A stretch of 64,000 nt of DNA from Halichondria panicea. Its lineage: Eukaryota > Porifera > Demospongiae > Suberitida > Halichondriidae. Positions 46,640 to 58,321 of the stretch are shown piece by piece. Under the pieces are notes generated by a model. The model saw only the letters and a program-made list of their open reading frames with translations, ran no database searches and had not been told where the DNA came from. Position 1 is the stretch's first letter. Every line of letters begins with the position of its first letter. The position numbers and the translations under genes were made by a program. The DNA lies in contig NC_087393.1 in NCBI RefSeq assembly GCF_963675165.1, positions 302,001 to 366,000 of the forward strand, given 5' to 3'.

Positions 46640-46640
46640 C
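46430..46640 (-). pseudogene. Duplicated fragment of the copy A cytoplasmic-tail exon
   Basis: About 235 bp repeats the sequence of 46665-46900 (tail from SEPTAI to GYEPMWP), with a few-base insertion near 46590. It lies downstream of the stop that the duplication junction itself creates for copy A, so it is not translated in the main reading. Confidence 0.75.
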
Positions 46641-48547
46641 TATTGCCGTAGGTTCTGAGTAGACGGCCACATAGGTTCATATCCATCCTCTGCCTCTGGT
46701 AAACTAGTAGCTCCATTCTCCACCAAATTCCCGTTAGTCGTATCATCATCCCTCTCCTCCGCATTGCTGTAACCACTGTTCATGGTATCTACTTGTGCAT
46801 ATTCGAGGTCGGGGATGTTAATGCTTTCATATATGTTGGGTGGATTTAAAGTTGTAATCGTAATTGGCTCGTAGACTATTGCCGTAGGTTCTGAGTAGAC
46901 TTCACTTATGTTTTCTAGGGTATTGGGAGACCGGATCCCTCTGTTTGGATAAGAAAAGGAGTTCATTACAAGCTATATACTATAGGCGGTGATCATTTAA
47001 ATCTTACTCTGAATTTGTCTTATTTTCAGCAATCTGCACAGTACTGGATCCTGGCGTAGCCTCAGTCCTGTTGATAGATAATGCATTAGTTAATTACTCC
47101 TCAACCCATTCAGTGTTAAATAAAGATATTTGAACAGCCATAACTTTAGTTTCGTTGGTCCAATAATGTCTATTCTGAAAGCTTAGACAGAGATCAAGTC
47201 TATTTTTGGCCTGTTTTTGACAAAATACCAGGTTCTATAAAATTATGGTCTTTTTCCAAAAATGGAAAATCAGTTGGGCATATCATCTCAAAGAGCTCCT
47301 TCTAAATTTTCAGAAATTAATACGATTGTACCATGCAACGAAAGTAAAGTTATGGCTGTTCAAAGATGTTTTTTATTTAACCCTGCATGCATGCATATAG
47401 GTCAATTGAATTACCTGATATTTCTCTCCTTTTTCCTTTTAACTAGTAGGCACACAACTAGTATGATGATAGTAACATTTAAGATCACAAGTACGAAGGT
47501 AGCTCCACCCACTGCCGCTCCCACAATGGCTCCTGTGTTCCCAGCACTGACTGGCATTGCTACTGACATAGCATCCTCAATTTGTTGGGGAGAGGTTGTT
47601 GATATAATTTGTGTGGTATCTGTGGTAGCAGTTGTATGTTTGTGTGTGTGTACCGAGAATAATTATATATTAATCAAATTAATGTATAGGAGATTGAAAG
47701 TCCTTGCATTAAACAGAGATTTAAGAGTTTTGTTCATTTGCGATGTCACTGTCTAGCTGCCCTCTGTGTATTATTATGGATATAATTATGCTAAAATAAT
47801 GGCTTACCTAGAAATAGGACACAGCCAAGTGCCTCCATATCCAAACAAGGCTCTGCTCCACTATGAACCACACTGACAATCCTCAATACTCGAGTGGTGA
47901 GGGGGGTGGGTAGGACTGTCGTGCTGACATCGGGAGAGTCTGGTCTAGTGAAGACCATCGGGTCAGTGGAATTAGCTTGGAGAATGCTGCTCAACTGGTC
48001 ACTGTTAGGACCATGCTCTATTGTGAACTGATTGAGATAGAACTGGTATAGTCCTCCATCTCCTCCTATCTGTAGCTCTTGAATTATGACATCTGCTTTG
48101 AAATCAACTTGAATCCAGCTTCCCGTATTATTATTTTTTGCACACCACGATTTTCCCCCCAGCCTAGCTTCGTGGGGAAGGTAGTCTTCAGAAAAGCTTG
48201 AACTGGCCGTGAACTGTTCATCCTCCACTCTGTACCTCCCACCAGTAATGAGTGGCTCTCGACATGCTGTATGCATGGGGGGGGGGGGGGTAAATGAGAT
48301 AGCCTTGTGCTTTCTACACATGCATGTGCATGTATCATAAAAGTGACATGTACATGGCTAAGTACATGCAAGCGAAATATAATAATTATTGTACTGTATA
48401 ATAGTTAGCTACGTATTATATGGTGAACATTGGACGTGCAGAACTGTGGTAGCTTTCTAGCTCTCACTCACCATTATTTCCTTGGCATAGGACTTGAGAT
48501 GTTTGTAGTATACACACTAACATCACCCAAACAGCTGTGGAATTCAT
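46640..48547 (-). CDS. Discoidin-domain transmembrane receptor-like protein, copy A
   Basis: Exons 48547-48472 (signal peptide, MNSTAVWVMLVCILQTS), 48266-47808 (F5/8 type C domain), 47619-47415 (Thr-rich stem plus transmembrane segment), 47067-47008 (linker) and 46940-46640 (tail). Phases close to 366 residues. The discoidin domain shows HEARLGG.SWCA, WIQVDF, LRIVSVV and the terminal ALGC typical of the family. The tail has EVYSEP, VYEPI, LEYAQV, SGYSNA and GYEPM. TTNGNL replaces TTYGNL, losing one tyrosine. After GYEPMWP the frame runs into a tail duplication and ends STQNLRQ instead of the usual W-stop. Discoidin domains bind glycans, lipids or proteins at the cell surface. No enzymatic domain is present. 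Ligand and role are unknown. Confidence 0.85.
47103..47395. repeat. Hairpin repeat in intron 3 of copy A
   Basis: Member of the AAGCTT hairpin family, with CATAACTTTAGTTTCGTTGG and its inverse near 47345. The same intron position is occupied in copies B-E. Confidence 0.8.
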
Positions 48548-49236
48548 GCTTGCAGCTTCTTACATTTGAGTAGATAATAGGCTCAAGCTTATGTTCCTTA
48601 AATTAAAGGCTAAATTGTTGATTCAAACAGAACCCATTATATAATCATCGTCTGTATGTCTGCGTGCATTGTTCCTTAAATTAAGGCTTAATTGTTGATG
48701 CAAACAGAACCCATTATGTAATCATTGTCTGTCAGTATGTCTGCATGCATGTCTGCACATGCAATTAGGTCATGGCTATTAAATTAGTGTGCTCAGTGTA
48801 CGTATGTGGGCGACATTGTGGCCATTGACGTAGTTACTAGGTGTATGCTGTTAATGCTTGCATGCATCACTTTATTGCAGTCTCGTAGAAAAAGAATTGA
48901 GTTTTATTACTGACAAATTTTGTTGAATAATTAAGATATCTCGTTGCTACGTTGTTGCCAAGTGCAATATATATATATGCAGCATGATGCCTGCTGAAAG
49001 TCATAATGCACTATAACCACAAAGTCATAATGCACTAACCACAGAACGCCCCTCTGGCATTAGACAGACAAATTAAATTAAATATCATGAGAAATAACAA
49101 TTAAGTATCAAAGTAAGTCCAGCCATGCAGGAATGTTCAGCACTGCTGGAGTTTCTTCTATGCAGGTTTTAAAATTGCCCAAGGTTCATGTTGTGTGTTC
49201 CTCGACCTAGTCCTCATGATGCATGTCAATTCTGCT
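48548..49236. promoter_or_regulatory. Upstream region of copy A with conserved block (class 1)
   Basis: A roughly 110-bp block at about 48778-48888 (with GTGGGCGACATTGTGGCCAT and TGCATCACTTTATTGCAG) recurs about 230 bp upstream of copies B (51701-51828) and C (54173-54290). Its conservation at a fixed distance suggests promoter sequence, or simply recent duplication. An imperfect ~80-bp tandem repeat lies at about 48595-48735. Confidence 0.5.
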
Positions 49237-49629
49237 TTACCATAGCACTAGAAGCGGCTCTTTTTGCTGGGGGCTGAGCTGTTTTGCAGCGGTGTAGAGG
49301 CGAGTTTCTTTGGCTTGATGTGAGGCCGAGGGTGGGGCTGTTTTCTGGTTTATTCTCTTTGTTCTAGCATAAGCATCATGCTCCCATAGGGCTGCGTTAT
49401 AGACTATTTTCTCTGTGCCATCTTGAGAGGTCTCTATATCGTGTTTACTGTCCATACTTTGTTGACTGCTCTCACTGGATGTCACGGGTTGGTCATTGCT
49501 AGGCAACACAACCTTTATAGACGTGTTCACATTAGCGTATGTGTACAATAGGGGGCTACCAACACTTTTGTATGGCGTGCTTGAAGCTCTAACATTTGAA
49601 CTCCCAATAGTTTCGTACATATTGGCCAT
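49237..49629 (-). CDS. Possible second cytoplasmic-tail exon of copy B
   Basis: An intact 130-codon frame 120 bp downstream of the copy B stop, preceded by an AG (CTATATAG). It carries tyrosines in MYETIGS, LLYTYANV, IVYNAAL and DAYART and has no domain match I recognise. Degraded relatives lie downstream of copies D, E and F at comparable positions. It could be an alternative terminal exon, joined from the conserved GTGAAG donor-like site inside the first tail exon, or a remnant of an older longer tail. No signal peptide or own promoter is evident. Confidence 0.5.
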   Translation of the reverse strand: MANMYETIGSSNVRASSTPYKSVGSPLLYTYANVNTSIKVVLPSNDQPVTSSESSQQSMDSKHDIETSQDGTEKIVYNAALWEHDAYARTKRINQKTAPPSASHQAKETRLYTAAKQLSPQQKEPLLVLW

Positions 49630-49747
49630 GTCTATATAGCCTTGGTATAATTATTAAGCAGAGAATGCATGGTTAGTTAAACAATAACTGAAAAAATAAT
49701 TATAAGCAGTAGAATGTTTCTCATTATGTCCAACTTGAGAGCACATG

Positions 49748-51554
49748 TCACATCCACATAGGTTCGTATCCATCCTCTGCCTCTGGTAAACTAGTAGCTC
49801 CATTCTCCACCAAATTCCCGTAAGTCGTATCATCATCCCTCTCCTCCGCATTGCTGTAGCCACTGTTCATGGTATCTACTTGTGCATATTCGAGGTTGGG
49901 GGTGTTAATGCTTTCATACGTGGTGGGTGGATTTAAAGTTGTAATCGTAATTGGCTCGTAGGCTATTGCCGTAGGTTCTGAAACTTCACCCATGTTTTCT
50001 AGGGTATTGGGAGACCGGGTTTCTCTGTTTGGATAAGAGAACGGAGTTCATTACAAGCTAGGCAGTGATTATAATTATATACTCTTACTCTGAATTTGTA
50101 TCATTTTTGGCAATCTGCACAGTATTGGATCCTGTCATGGCCTCAGTTCTGTTGATAATTAAGCGTTAATTCTGAAAGCTTAGAGAAAGGCCTTTCAGAT
50201 GTGTTAAAATCAAAAGTCTGTTTTTGGCCTGTTTTGAGAAAATACCATGGGCATATATAATTCCCATGCAGCGTAGACTTTTTCCAAAAATGGAAAATTA
50301 TGGCCTGGGCATATTATCTGAAAGAGCTCCTTCTAAGCTCGTAAAATTAATGTGATTGTACCAACATAACTAAGTTATATATGACCGTTCAAATATACTT
50401 TTTATTTAACCCTGCATATTATATAGATCAATTGATTAAGAATTACCTGATATTTCTCTCCTTATTCCTTTTAACTAGTAGGCACACAACTAGTATGATG
50501 AAAATGACATTTAAGATCACAAGTACGAAGGTAGCTCCACCCACTGCCCCTCCCACAATAGCTCCTGACATAGCATCCTCTGTTTGTTGGGGGAGGTTTG
50601 TTGATATATTTTGTGTGGTATCTGTGGTAGCAGTTATATATGTGTGTGTGTGTGTGTACTGAGACTATATATATATAGTGTGCATAATTAGTATATATAG
50701 AGGATTCCAGTTATTAAACTATAGGTAGTCTATATTCTAGATTTAAGAGCTTTTTTCATTTGCGATGTCACGGTGTAGCTACCCTCTGTGTATATAATTA
50801 TGGATATATATAGTATCTTACTTGGAGCTAGGACACAGCCGATTGCCTCCATGTCCAGACAAGGTTCTGTTCCAGAATGAACCACACTGACAATCCTCAA
50901 TACTCGGGTGGTGAGGGGGGTGGGTAGGACTGTGATGCTGGCATCGGGGGAGTCTGGTCTAGTGAAGACCATCGGGTCAGTGGAATTAGCTTGGAGAATG
51001 CTGCTCAACTGGTCACTGTTAGGACCATGCTCTAGTATGTACTGATTGACGTAGAATACAGTATTTCCTCCATTTCCTCCTATCAGTAACTCTTGAATTA
51101 TGACATCTGCTCCAAAATCCACTTGAATCCAGTTTTCCGTATCACTACTTTCTGCACACCATGAAGTTCCCCCCAGCCTAGCCTCGTGGGGAAGGTAGTG
51201 TTCAGAGAAGCTTGAACTGGCCGTAAACTGTTCATCCTCCACTCTGTATCTCCCACCAATAAGGAGGAGCTCTCGACATGCTGTATATATATGGAAGGGG
51301 GGGGGGATAAATTAGATAGCCGTATGCTTTCTACACATGTGCATGTATCATAGAAATGACATGTACACGGCTAAGTTCTGTATACATGCAAGCGAAATGT
51401 AATAATTGTTGTACTGTATATAGCTAGCTACGTATGGTGAACATTGGACATGCAGAACTGTGTTAGCTTTCTCTCACTCACCATTTCCCTGGCATAGGAC
51501 TTGAGATGTTTGTAGTATACACACTAACATCACCCAAACAGCTGTGAAAGTCAT
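49748..51554 (-). CDS. Discoidin-domain transmembrane receptor-like protein, copy B
   Basis: Exons 51554-51482, 51280-50822, 50621-50447, 50148-50089 and 50024-49748. Every junction keeps phase and the product is 347 residues. The signal peptide is MTFTAVWVMLVCILQTS. A discoidin domain of about 150 residues ends DMEAIGC. The transmembrane segment runs through GGAVGGATFVLVILNVIFII and VVCLLV, then KR as stop-transfer. The linker is RTEAMTGSNTVQIAKNDTNS. The tail has YEPI, LEYAQV, SGYSNA, TTYGNLV and GYEPM before the stop. YEPM fits the YxxM consensus for PI3K-type SH2 domains; LEYAQV and TTYGNL fit ITIM/ITSM-like patterns. These readings follow consensus motifs only. This is the cleanest copy and serves as the template for the array. 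Confidence 0.88.
50160..50410. repeat. Hairpin repeat in intron 3 of copy B
   Basis: Same family and same intron position as in copy A, with CTGAAAGCTTAGAGAAAGGC and an eroded inverse end. Confidence 0.75.
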
Positions 51555-52196
51555 CCTTGCAGCTTCTTACATAATTTTAGTAGATAATAGGCTCAAGCTT
51601 TATGACCCTTAAATTATAAAGCTTATTGTTGTATGCAAACAGAACCCATTATGTAATCGTTGTCTGCATGCATGTCTGCACGTGTAAATTAGGTCATGGC
51701 TATTAAATTAGTGTGCTAAGTGTACGTATTATGTGGGCGACACTGTGGCCATTGCCATAGTTACCCGGTGTATGCTAGCTGTTGATGCTTGCATGCATCA
51801 CTTTATTGCAGTCTCGTAAAGTAACAAAATTGAGTTTATCACTGACAAATTACGGCTAAATAATTAAGAGATGATTATGATAATTATGATATTATGCATA
51901 ATTATGATGATAGTATATAAAACAAAGTGATCTGTAACATAATTAGCTATTCCTACACCACGCCAGTTACATAGTTGATGTACACTACATAATCGTACAC
52001 TATACATAATCGTAATTGTTGATAGGACGCTATTATTATTTTATGCTAAAGTAAAATTCCTGAGTATATTATACTTATTAAGCATGCAGTTAGAATGCAT
52101 GGTTAGTTAAATAACAACTGAATAAAATGGTAGAATATAGTAAGTAGAATGATTATAAATATTTGTCATTATGTCCAACTTGAGAACATAATTATG
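51555..52196. promoter_or_regulatory. Upstream region of copy B with conserved class 1 block
   Basis: The conserved block lies at about 51701-51828. The remainder up to copy C is AT-rich without recognised genes. No second-tail exon is seen 3' of copy C. Confidence 0.45.
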
Positions 52197-54013
52197 TCAC
52201 AACCACATAGATTCGTATCCATCCTCTGTCTCCGATAAACTAGTAGCTCCATTCTCCACCAAATTCCCGTAAGTATCATCATAAGTCGTATCATCATCCC
52301 TCTCCTCCGCATTGCTGTAGCCACTGTTCATGGCATCTACTTGTACATATTCGAGGTCAGGGATCGTAATGCTTTCATACGTGGTGGGTGGATTTAAGGT
52401 TGTAATTATAATTGGCTCGTAGGCTATTGCCGTAGGTTCTGTGTAGACTTCACTCATGTTTTCTAGGGTATTGGGATCCCGGGTTTCTCTGTTTGGATAA
52501 AAGAAGAAGTTCAGTATATACAAGCTAGGTGGTGATCATTTAATCTTACTCTGAATTTGTCTCATTTTCAGCAATCTGCACAGTACTGGATCCTGCCGTA
52601 GCCTCTGTCCTATTGAAATAACGTTAATTTGCTTATAGAGAGAAGCCTTTCAGATGTGTTAAAATCATGTGTCTATTTTTGGCTTGTTTTTGACAAATAC
52701 CATGACCATAATTATAGCGCAGGATATTTTTTCCAAAAATGGAAAATTATGACCTGGGCATATCATCTAAAAGAGACCTTTAGAAAATGATAAGTGATTG
52801 TACCAACGTAACTAAAGTTATGGCCTTAAATGTACTATTAATGCTGCATGGGTCGATTGATTAGAATTACCTGATATTTCTCCTCTTAACTAGTAGGCAC
52901 ACAACTAGTATGATGAAAGTGACATTTAAGATCACAAATACGAAGGTAGCTCCACCCATTGCCCCTCCCACAATAGCTCCTGTGTTCCCGGCACTGACTG
53001 GCATTGTTGTTGTCATAGCATCCTCAGTTTGTTGGGGAGGGGTTGTTGATATAGTTTTTGTAGTATCTGTGGTAGCAGTTATATATGTTGATAAGTATGT
53101 ATGTATATGTACTGAGAATAGTGTGCATATTATAGTTAGTGTATATAGAGGATTGAAGGTATCCCATACAGTCATTAAAACACAGGTATTTTAGATTTAA
53201 GTTCATTTGCGGTGTCACGGTCTAGCTGCATGCCCTCTGTGTGTATGATATGGATATGCATGGATGGGCTTACTTGGACAGCCAATTGCCTCCATGTCCA
53301 AACAAGGCCCAGATCCAGTATGGACCACACTGACAATCCTCAATACTCGAGTGGTGAGGGGGGTGGATAGGACTGTGGTCCTGACATCGGGAGAGTCTGG
53401 TCTACTGAAGACCTTTGGTTGGTTGGAATTAGGTTGAAGAATACTGCTCAACTGGTCACTGTTAGGACCATACTCTATTCTGAATAGATTGACGTAGAAC
53501 TGGGCTGCTCCTCCATCCCCTCCTATCAGTAACTCTTGAATTATGACATCTGTTCCAAAATCTACTTGAATCCAGTTTTCCGTATCACTACTTTCTGCAC
53601 ACCACGAGTTTCCTCCCAGTCTAGCCTCGTGGGGAAGATAGTCTTCAGAGAAGCTTGAACTGGCTGTGAACTGTTCATCCTCCACTCTGTACTTCCCACC
53701 AAGAATGAGGTGCTCTCGACATGCTGTATGGGGGGGGGGGGGATAAATTAGATAGCCTTGTGCTTTTTAAATATGTGCATGCATGCATGTATCATAGAAA
53801 TGACATGTATATACATACATGGGCTGTACATATATTATATACATGCCTGCAAGGAAATGTAATAATTATTGTACTGTATAATATAGTTAGCTGTGGTGAA
53901 CATTGGACATGCAGAATTGTGTTAGCTTTCTCTCACTCACCATTTCCCCGGCATAGGACTTGAGATGTTTGTAGTATACACACTAACATCACCCAAACAG
54001 CTGTGAAAGACAT
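52197..54013 (-). CDS. Discoidin-domain transmembrane receptor-like protein, copy C
   Basis: Exons 54013-53941, 53723-53274, 53066-52871, 52609-52550 and 52488-52197. Phases close to 356 residues. The discoidin exon is 9 bases shorter at its 3' end than in A and B (ends AIGCP, lacking VLxx). The stem is Thr/Pro-rich (TTPPQQTEDAMTTTMPVSAG) and the transmembrane exon ends KRRNIR, lacking the NKE of other copies. The tail has VYTEP, AYEPI, LEYVQV, a duplicated TYDD before TYGNLV, and GYESM, again a YxxM ending. All lesions tested (stops, phase) are absent, so it looks functional. Confidence 0.87.
52620..52850. repeat. Hairpin repeat in intron 3 of copy C
   Basis: A shortened family member between the linker and transmembrane exons, recognised by GTGTCTATTTTTGGC, CAAAAATGGAAAATTATGAC and ACTAAAGTTATGGCC. 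Confidence 0.7.
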
Positions 54014-54480
54014 CCTTGTAGCTTCTTACATAATTTGAGTACATGTATAGAATAGCTCAAGCTTTATTTAAGGCTTGATTGTTGTATGCAAACAGAAGCC
54101 ATTATGTGATCATTGTCTGCATGTCTGCGTGCATGTGTGCCTGAATGTCTGCATGTGCAATTATAGGCCATAGCTATTAAATTAGTGTGCTATGTGTACT
54201 AAGTGTGTGTGGGCGACATTGTGGCCATTGCCATAGTTACCCGGTGTATTCTGTTAATGCTTGCATGTATTACTTTATTGCTGTCTCGTAGAGTAAAAGA
54301 ATTGAGTTTATTACTGACAAATAAAATTATGCTGAACAATTAAGAGATGATAATTATGCATACTTATGGTGATATTGATCTTTAGCTATTCCTACACCAC
54401 GCCAGTTACATAATTGATGTACACTACATAATCGTACATTACACGACACAATGCATAGAACCATACAACGGATTATCCAT
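54014..54480. promoter_or_regulatory. Upstream region of copy C with conserved class 1 block
   Basis: The block at about 54173-54290 matches those upstream of copies A and B. No gene is seen. Confidence 0.45.
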
Positions 54481-54800
54481 AAGCTCATTTCCTGGTTTAC
54501 TCTCTTTGTTCTAGCATAAGCATCATGCTCTCATAATTATAGGCTGCGTTAGTAACTGTCTTCTCTGTGTCATCTTGAAAGGCCTCTATATAGTCTTTAC
54601 TGTCCATACTTTATTGACTGCTCTCACTGACTGTCATGGATTGGCTATTGCTAGGCAACACGACCTTTATAGGCATGTCCACTTTAGCGTATGGTACAAT
54701 GGGGGCTACCAACACTTTCGTATGATGTGCTTGAAGCTCTAAACGCGTTGGGACTCCCAATATTTCAAGTATAATTATGACTAGCACCGATCTGCTAGTT
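54481..54800 (-). pseudogene. Degraded second-tail exon downstream of copy D
   Basis: It aligns with the 49237-49629 frame (IKVVLPSNSQS and SESSQ), but the frame ends at TAA where copy B has CAA, and later parts are frameshifted. The change creates AATAAA, which might act as a polyadenylation signal. Confidence 0.6.
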
Positions 54801-55074
54801 TGAGGCGTCATGGGAGAATTGTTTTGTATGTAGAATTATATGCTCAATTTTTCCGTCTCTACTTCTATAGGTTTTCATACTAACAGTATATGTACTAATA
54901 TAACTTTGTTGTATAAATTGCAGTTTGAGAGACTATAATAATGACCAAACAAAGATTGTTGATAAGACTATGAGATTTAATTTGCAGTAGAATTGTTAGT
55001 CAAATAACAGCCCAAAAAATTGTAGAAGAGGCATTAATTATTATATCCAACTTGAGAGCACATGTAATGCACAA

Positions 55075-56863
55075 TCACACAAGTTCGTATTCATTCTCTG
55101 CCTCTGGTAGACTAGTAGCTCCATTCTCCACCAATCTTCCATAAGCATTGTTCTGAGTCATATCACCATCCCTCTCCTCCGTGTTGCTATAGCCACCTTT
55201 CGTGGTGTCTACTTGTGCATACTCCAGGTCGGAGATGTTAATGCTTTCATACGTATTGGATCGGTTTAAAGTTGTCATCGTAATTGGCTTGTAGGCTATT
55301 GCCATAGGTTCTGAGTAGACTTCACCCATGTTTTCTAGGGTATTGGGAGATCGGGTTTCTCTGTTTGGATAAGAGAAGGAGTTCAGTACAAGCTAGGCGG
55401 TGATTATTTAATCTTACTCTGAACATTTTTTCTCAGTGCTGGATCCTGGCGTAGCCTCAGTCCTGTTGATAATTAAATAACGTTCATTCTGAAAGCTTAG
55501 AGAAAGGCCTTTCAGATGTATTAAAATCAAAAAGTTTTTGACAAATACCATGAGCTAAGCCCATTCAAAAATGGGATTGTGCAATTTAAGATTTTCAGTA
55601 ATACCATCTTAATAACGAGCTCCTTCTAAGTTTTCAGACAATTATATGATTGGACAAACGGAACTAAAATTATCAAAGATCAAAGATGCTTTATTTAACG
55701 CTACATGGGTCGATTGCATGGTCAATTACCTGATATTTCTCCTTTTAACTTGTAGGCACACAACTAGTATGATGATAGTGATAAGTAAGATCACAAGTAC
55801 GAAGGTGGCTCCACCCACTGACCCTCCCACAATGGCTCCTGTGTTCCCAGCACTGACTAGCATTGTTGTTGTCATAGCATCATCTGTTTCTGTTTCGTTT
55901 GTTGGTGTAGTTTGTGTGGTATCTGTGGTATGTGTGTGTGTGCCAAGACAAGAATGGTGTGCATATTAGAAAGACTTTCAATTGTTAAAACACAGATTTA
56001 AGAGCTTTTTTCATTTGCGGTATCACAGTCTAGCTGCCCTCTGTGTATATAATGATAATGGATATATAATTATAGCTATAATTATAGCTATAATTATGCT
56101 AAATGGCTTACCTGGAGATTGGACACAGCCAATTGCCTCTAGGTACAGACAAGGGTCTGATCCAGAATGGACCACACTGACAATCCTCAATACTCGAGTG
56201 GTGAGAGGGGTGGGTAGGACTGTCGTGCTGACACTGGGAGAGTTTAGTCTAGTGAAGACCATTGGTTGGTTGGAATTAGCTTGGAGAATGCTGTTCAACT
56301 GGTCACTGTTAGGACCATGCTCTATTGTGAACTGATTGATGTAGAAGCCTCCTCTATCTCCTCCTATCTGTAACTCTTGAATTATGACATATGTTTTGAA
56401 ATCGACTTGAATCCAGGCACCACTACCCAAGCCTGCTTGTGCGCACCACGAATTCCCCTCCAGCCTAGCCTCGTGGGGAAGGTAGTTTTCAGAGAAGCTT
56501 GAACTGGCCGTAAACTGTTCATCCTCCACTCTGTACATCTCACCAGTAATGAGGGCCTGGGGCTCTTGGCATGCTGTATGGGGGAGGGAGTATAGGTAGC
56601 CTGTGCTTTTTACAAATGTGAGAGATATTATATGTACTTGGTTATTATAGTTCTGTGCATGGAACCCTAAAATGAGATGTATTGATTGTACTAGTAAAAT
56701 TATAACTTGATAAGTCACTGCATGTGTAGTACGTTATACGCATGGTGAACATTGGACATGCAAGAATTGTGTTAGCTTTCACTCACTCACCATTTCCCTG
56801 GCATAGGACTTGAGATGTTTGTAGTATACACACTAACATCACCCAAACAGCTTTGGACGTCAT
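55075..56863 (-). CDS. Discoidin-domain transmembrane receptor-like protein, copy D
   Basis: Exons 56863-56791, 56573-56112, 55922-55730, 55462-55418 and 55360-55075; product 352 residues in closed phase. The discoidin domain has LGSGAWIQVDF. The linker exon is 15 bases shorter (deletion of five codons) yet stays in frame. The tail has VYSEP, AYKPI, LEYAQV, GGYSNT, NAYGRLV and ends EYELV-stop. The YxxM ending of copies A-C is therefore replaced by YELV. Its 5' flank belongs to the second upstream class shared with E and F. Confidence 0.86.
55485..55700. repeat. Hairpin repeat in intron 3 of copy D
   Basis: A partly deleted family member with CTGAAAGCTTAGAGAAAGGC and the inverse end GGACAAACGGAACTAAAATT. 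Confidence 0.7.
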
Positions 56864-57140
56864 CCTTGCAGCTTAGTAGCTAGTATTTCCCAAATGAATT
56901 CTTATGTTGCCTTGTTGCAGATTAAGAGCTATGCAAAGGGCATGCAATGTGATCCCTTCCAGTGTATGTTTGAACTAGCATGCATGAAATTGTAATTAGT
57001 ACTGCGTGGTATGTATGTATGTGTGGTAATATGAACTGGCAGAAGTTGCTTGATATAATTGATCCACACTACATACAACGCTACGTAATCATACTTGCAT
57101 ATAGTACCATACAACGGATTGGCTTTTATAACTATTTTGG
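56864..57140. promoter_or_regulatory. Upstream region of copy D (class 2)
   Basis: It starts about 20 bp upstream of the ATG with TTTCCCAAATGAATTCTTAT and continues to ATCCCTTCCAG. The same sequence precedes copy E (61027-61170) and copy F (63654-63790) but not A-C. Confidence 0.5.
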
Positions 57141-57490
57141 TTCACTTTTTATTCTAGCATAAGCAGCATTCTCCATCAAGCTCCCATAGGCCGTATTAAT
57201 AACTCTTCTCTGTGCCATCTTGAAAGGCGTCCATGTCTGGTTCAATCTTGGTTCCATCATGCTACTATATATTGTGTTAACAACTGTCTTCTCTATGTAC
57301 ACATTAAAATTTATATTTCATATTTTGTTGTCTGCTTTCTGTCATGGGTTGGCCATTGCTAGGCAACACGACCTTTCTAGGCGTGTCCATTTTAGCGTAT
57401 GTGTACAATAGGGGGCTACCAACACTTTCGTATGGTGTGCTTGAAGCTTTAACGTTGGGACTCCCAATGGTTTCGTATACGTATGTCTAT
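57141..57490 (-). pseudogene. Degraded second-tail exon downstream of copy E
   Basis: It shows similarity to the copy B second-tail exon (GTGTTGCCTAGCAATGGCCA and the block with TACACATACGCTAAAATGGA on the minus strand), with rearranged segments and no continuous frame. Confidence 0.55.
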
Positions 57491-57732
57491 CATATAGATC
57501 TGCTAGTTGGAGACTTTAGGGGAATTGTTTCGTATGTATATGATCAAATTTTCCGGGCCATCTTTACTTCTCAGGCTTTCATGTGACGCATCAGTGAGTA
57601 TCATGGCTGGTGTGTGTAGCGTTCGTATCCTGTCACATGGCTGCTTGGAGGTGTGTCCTGATCATCCCTATTAAATTTAAGGTATATATTGTTAACTAAG
57701 CTTGGGTAAAATATATTAAGCTATATAGGTAC

Positions 57733-57892
57733 CGTATAGCGGGTATATTTCGAAACTTTCGCGGATTTAATTTTCGTGGAATAGCAGTATGCATGCATGC
57801 GATATTAAATTCGTGGGTATAAATGTTCGCGGTACATGCTTAATCAGCGAAAACCGCGAACATTTATACCCTCGAAATATACACGCTATACG
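57733..57892. mobile_element. MITE-like element with CGTATAGCG(G/T)GTATATTTCG ends
   Basis: A 20-bp terminal inverted repeat with one mismatch. Inside is a second inverted pair (GGGTATAAATGTTCGCGG and its complement), giving a nearly complete hairpin of about 160 bp. No coding capacity. Confidence 0.8.
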
Positions 57893-58147
57893 CCATAACG
57901 GTACATGACATATATGTATATACATGTACAAATATGGACCTTTATATTTTAACTACCGTATATCGTTCCTATTAATTTGATAGCCGAGTGAAACAGATTA
58001 ATGTATAGAAACTTGGTTGCCCATGCATCTATTCTTGACCAGCAGCCAGTATCCGTATCTACTATAGTAGACTGGCCACTCCCCACATAATTTATGTAGT
58101 GTCCGTGTTAGGTTGACTTAGTGTGAACAAAATGTATAGATTGTGTA

Positions 58148-58321
58148 TACCGTATAGCGCAAAATTTTCGAGGGGCTTAATTTTCACTGCTTTTGTGGGT
58201 TAGCAATCCTACATGAAAATTAAGTCCACCGACGAAAATAGTTCTTTAATTAGAATTATCTGCTATAACGTGCAAAGAGTACACGAACAGTGTGCTCTCA
58301 AAAATTTCGCGCTATACGGTA
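58148..58321. mobile_element. MITE-like element with TACCGTATAGCGCGAAATTT-type ends
   Basis: Inverted ends of about 25 bp (TACCGTATAGCGCAAAATTT and the inverse of CTCAAAAATTTCGCGCTATA). It is related to the element at 57733 by its CGTATAGCG terminus. A TA duplication is possible but not distinguishable from the terminal TA. Confidence 0.78.
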
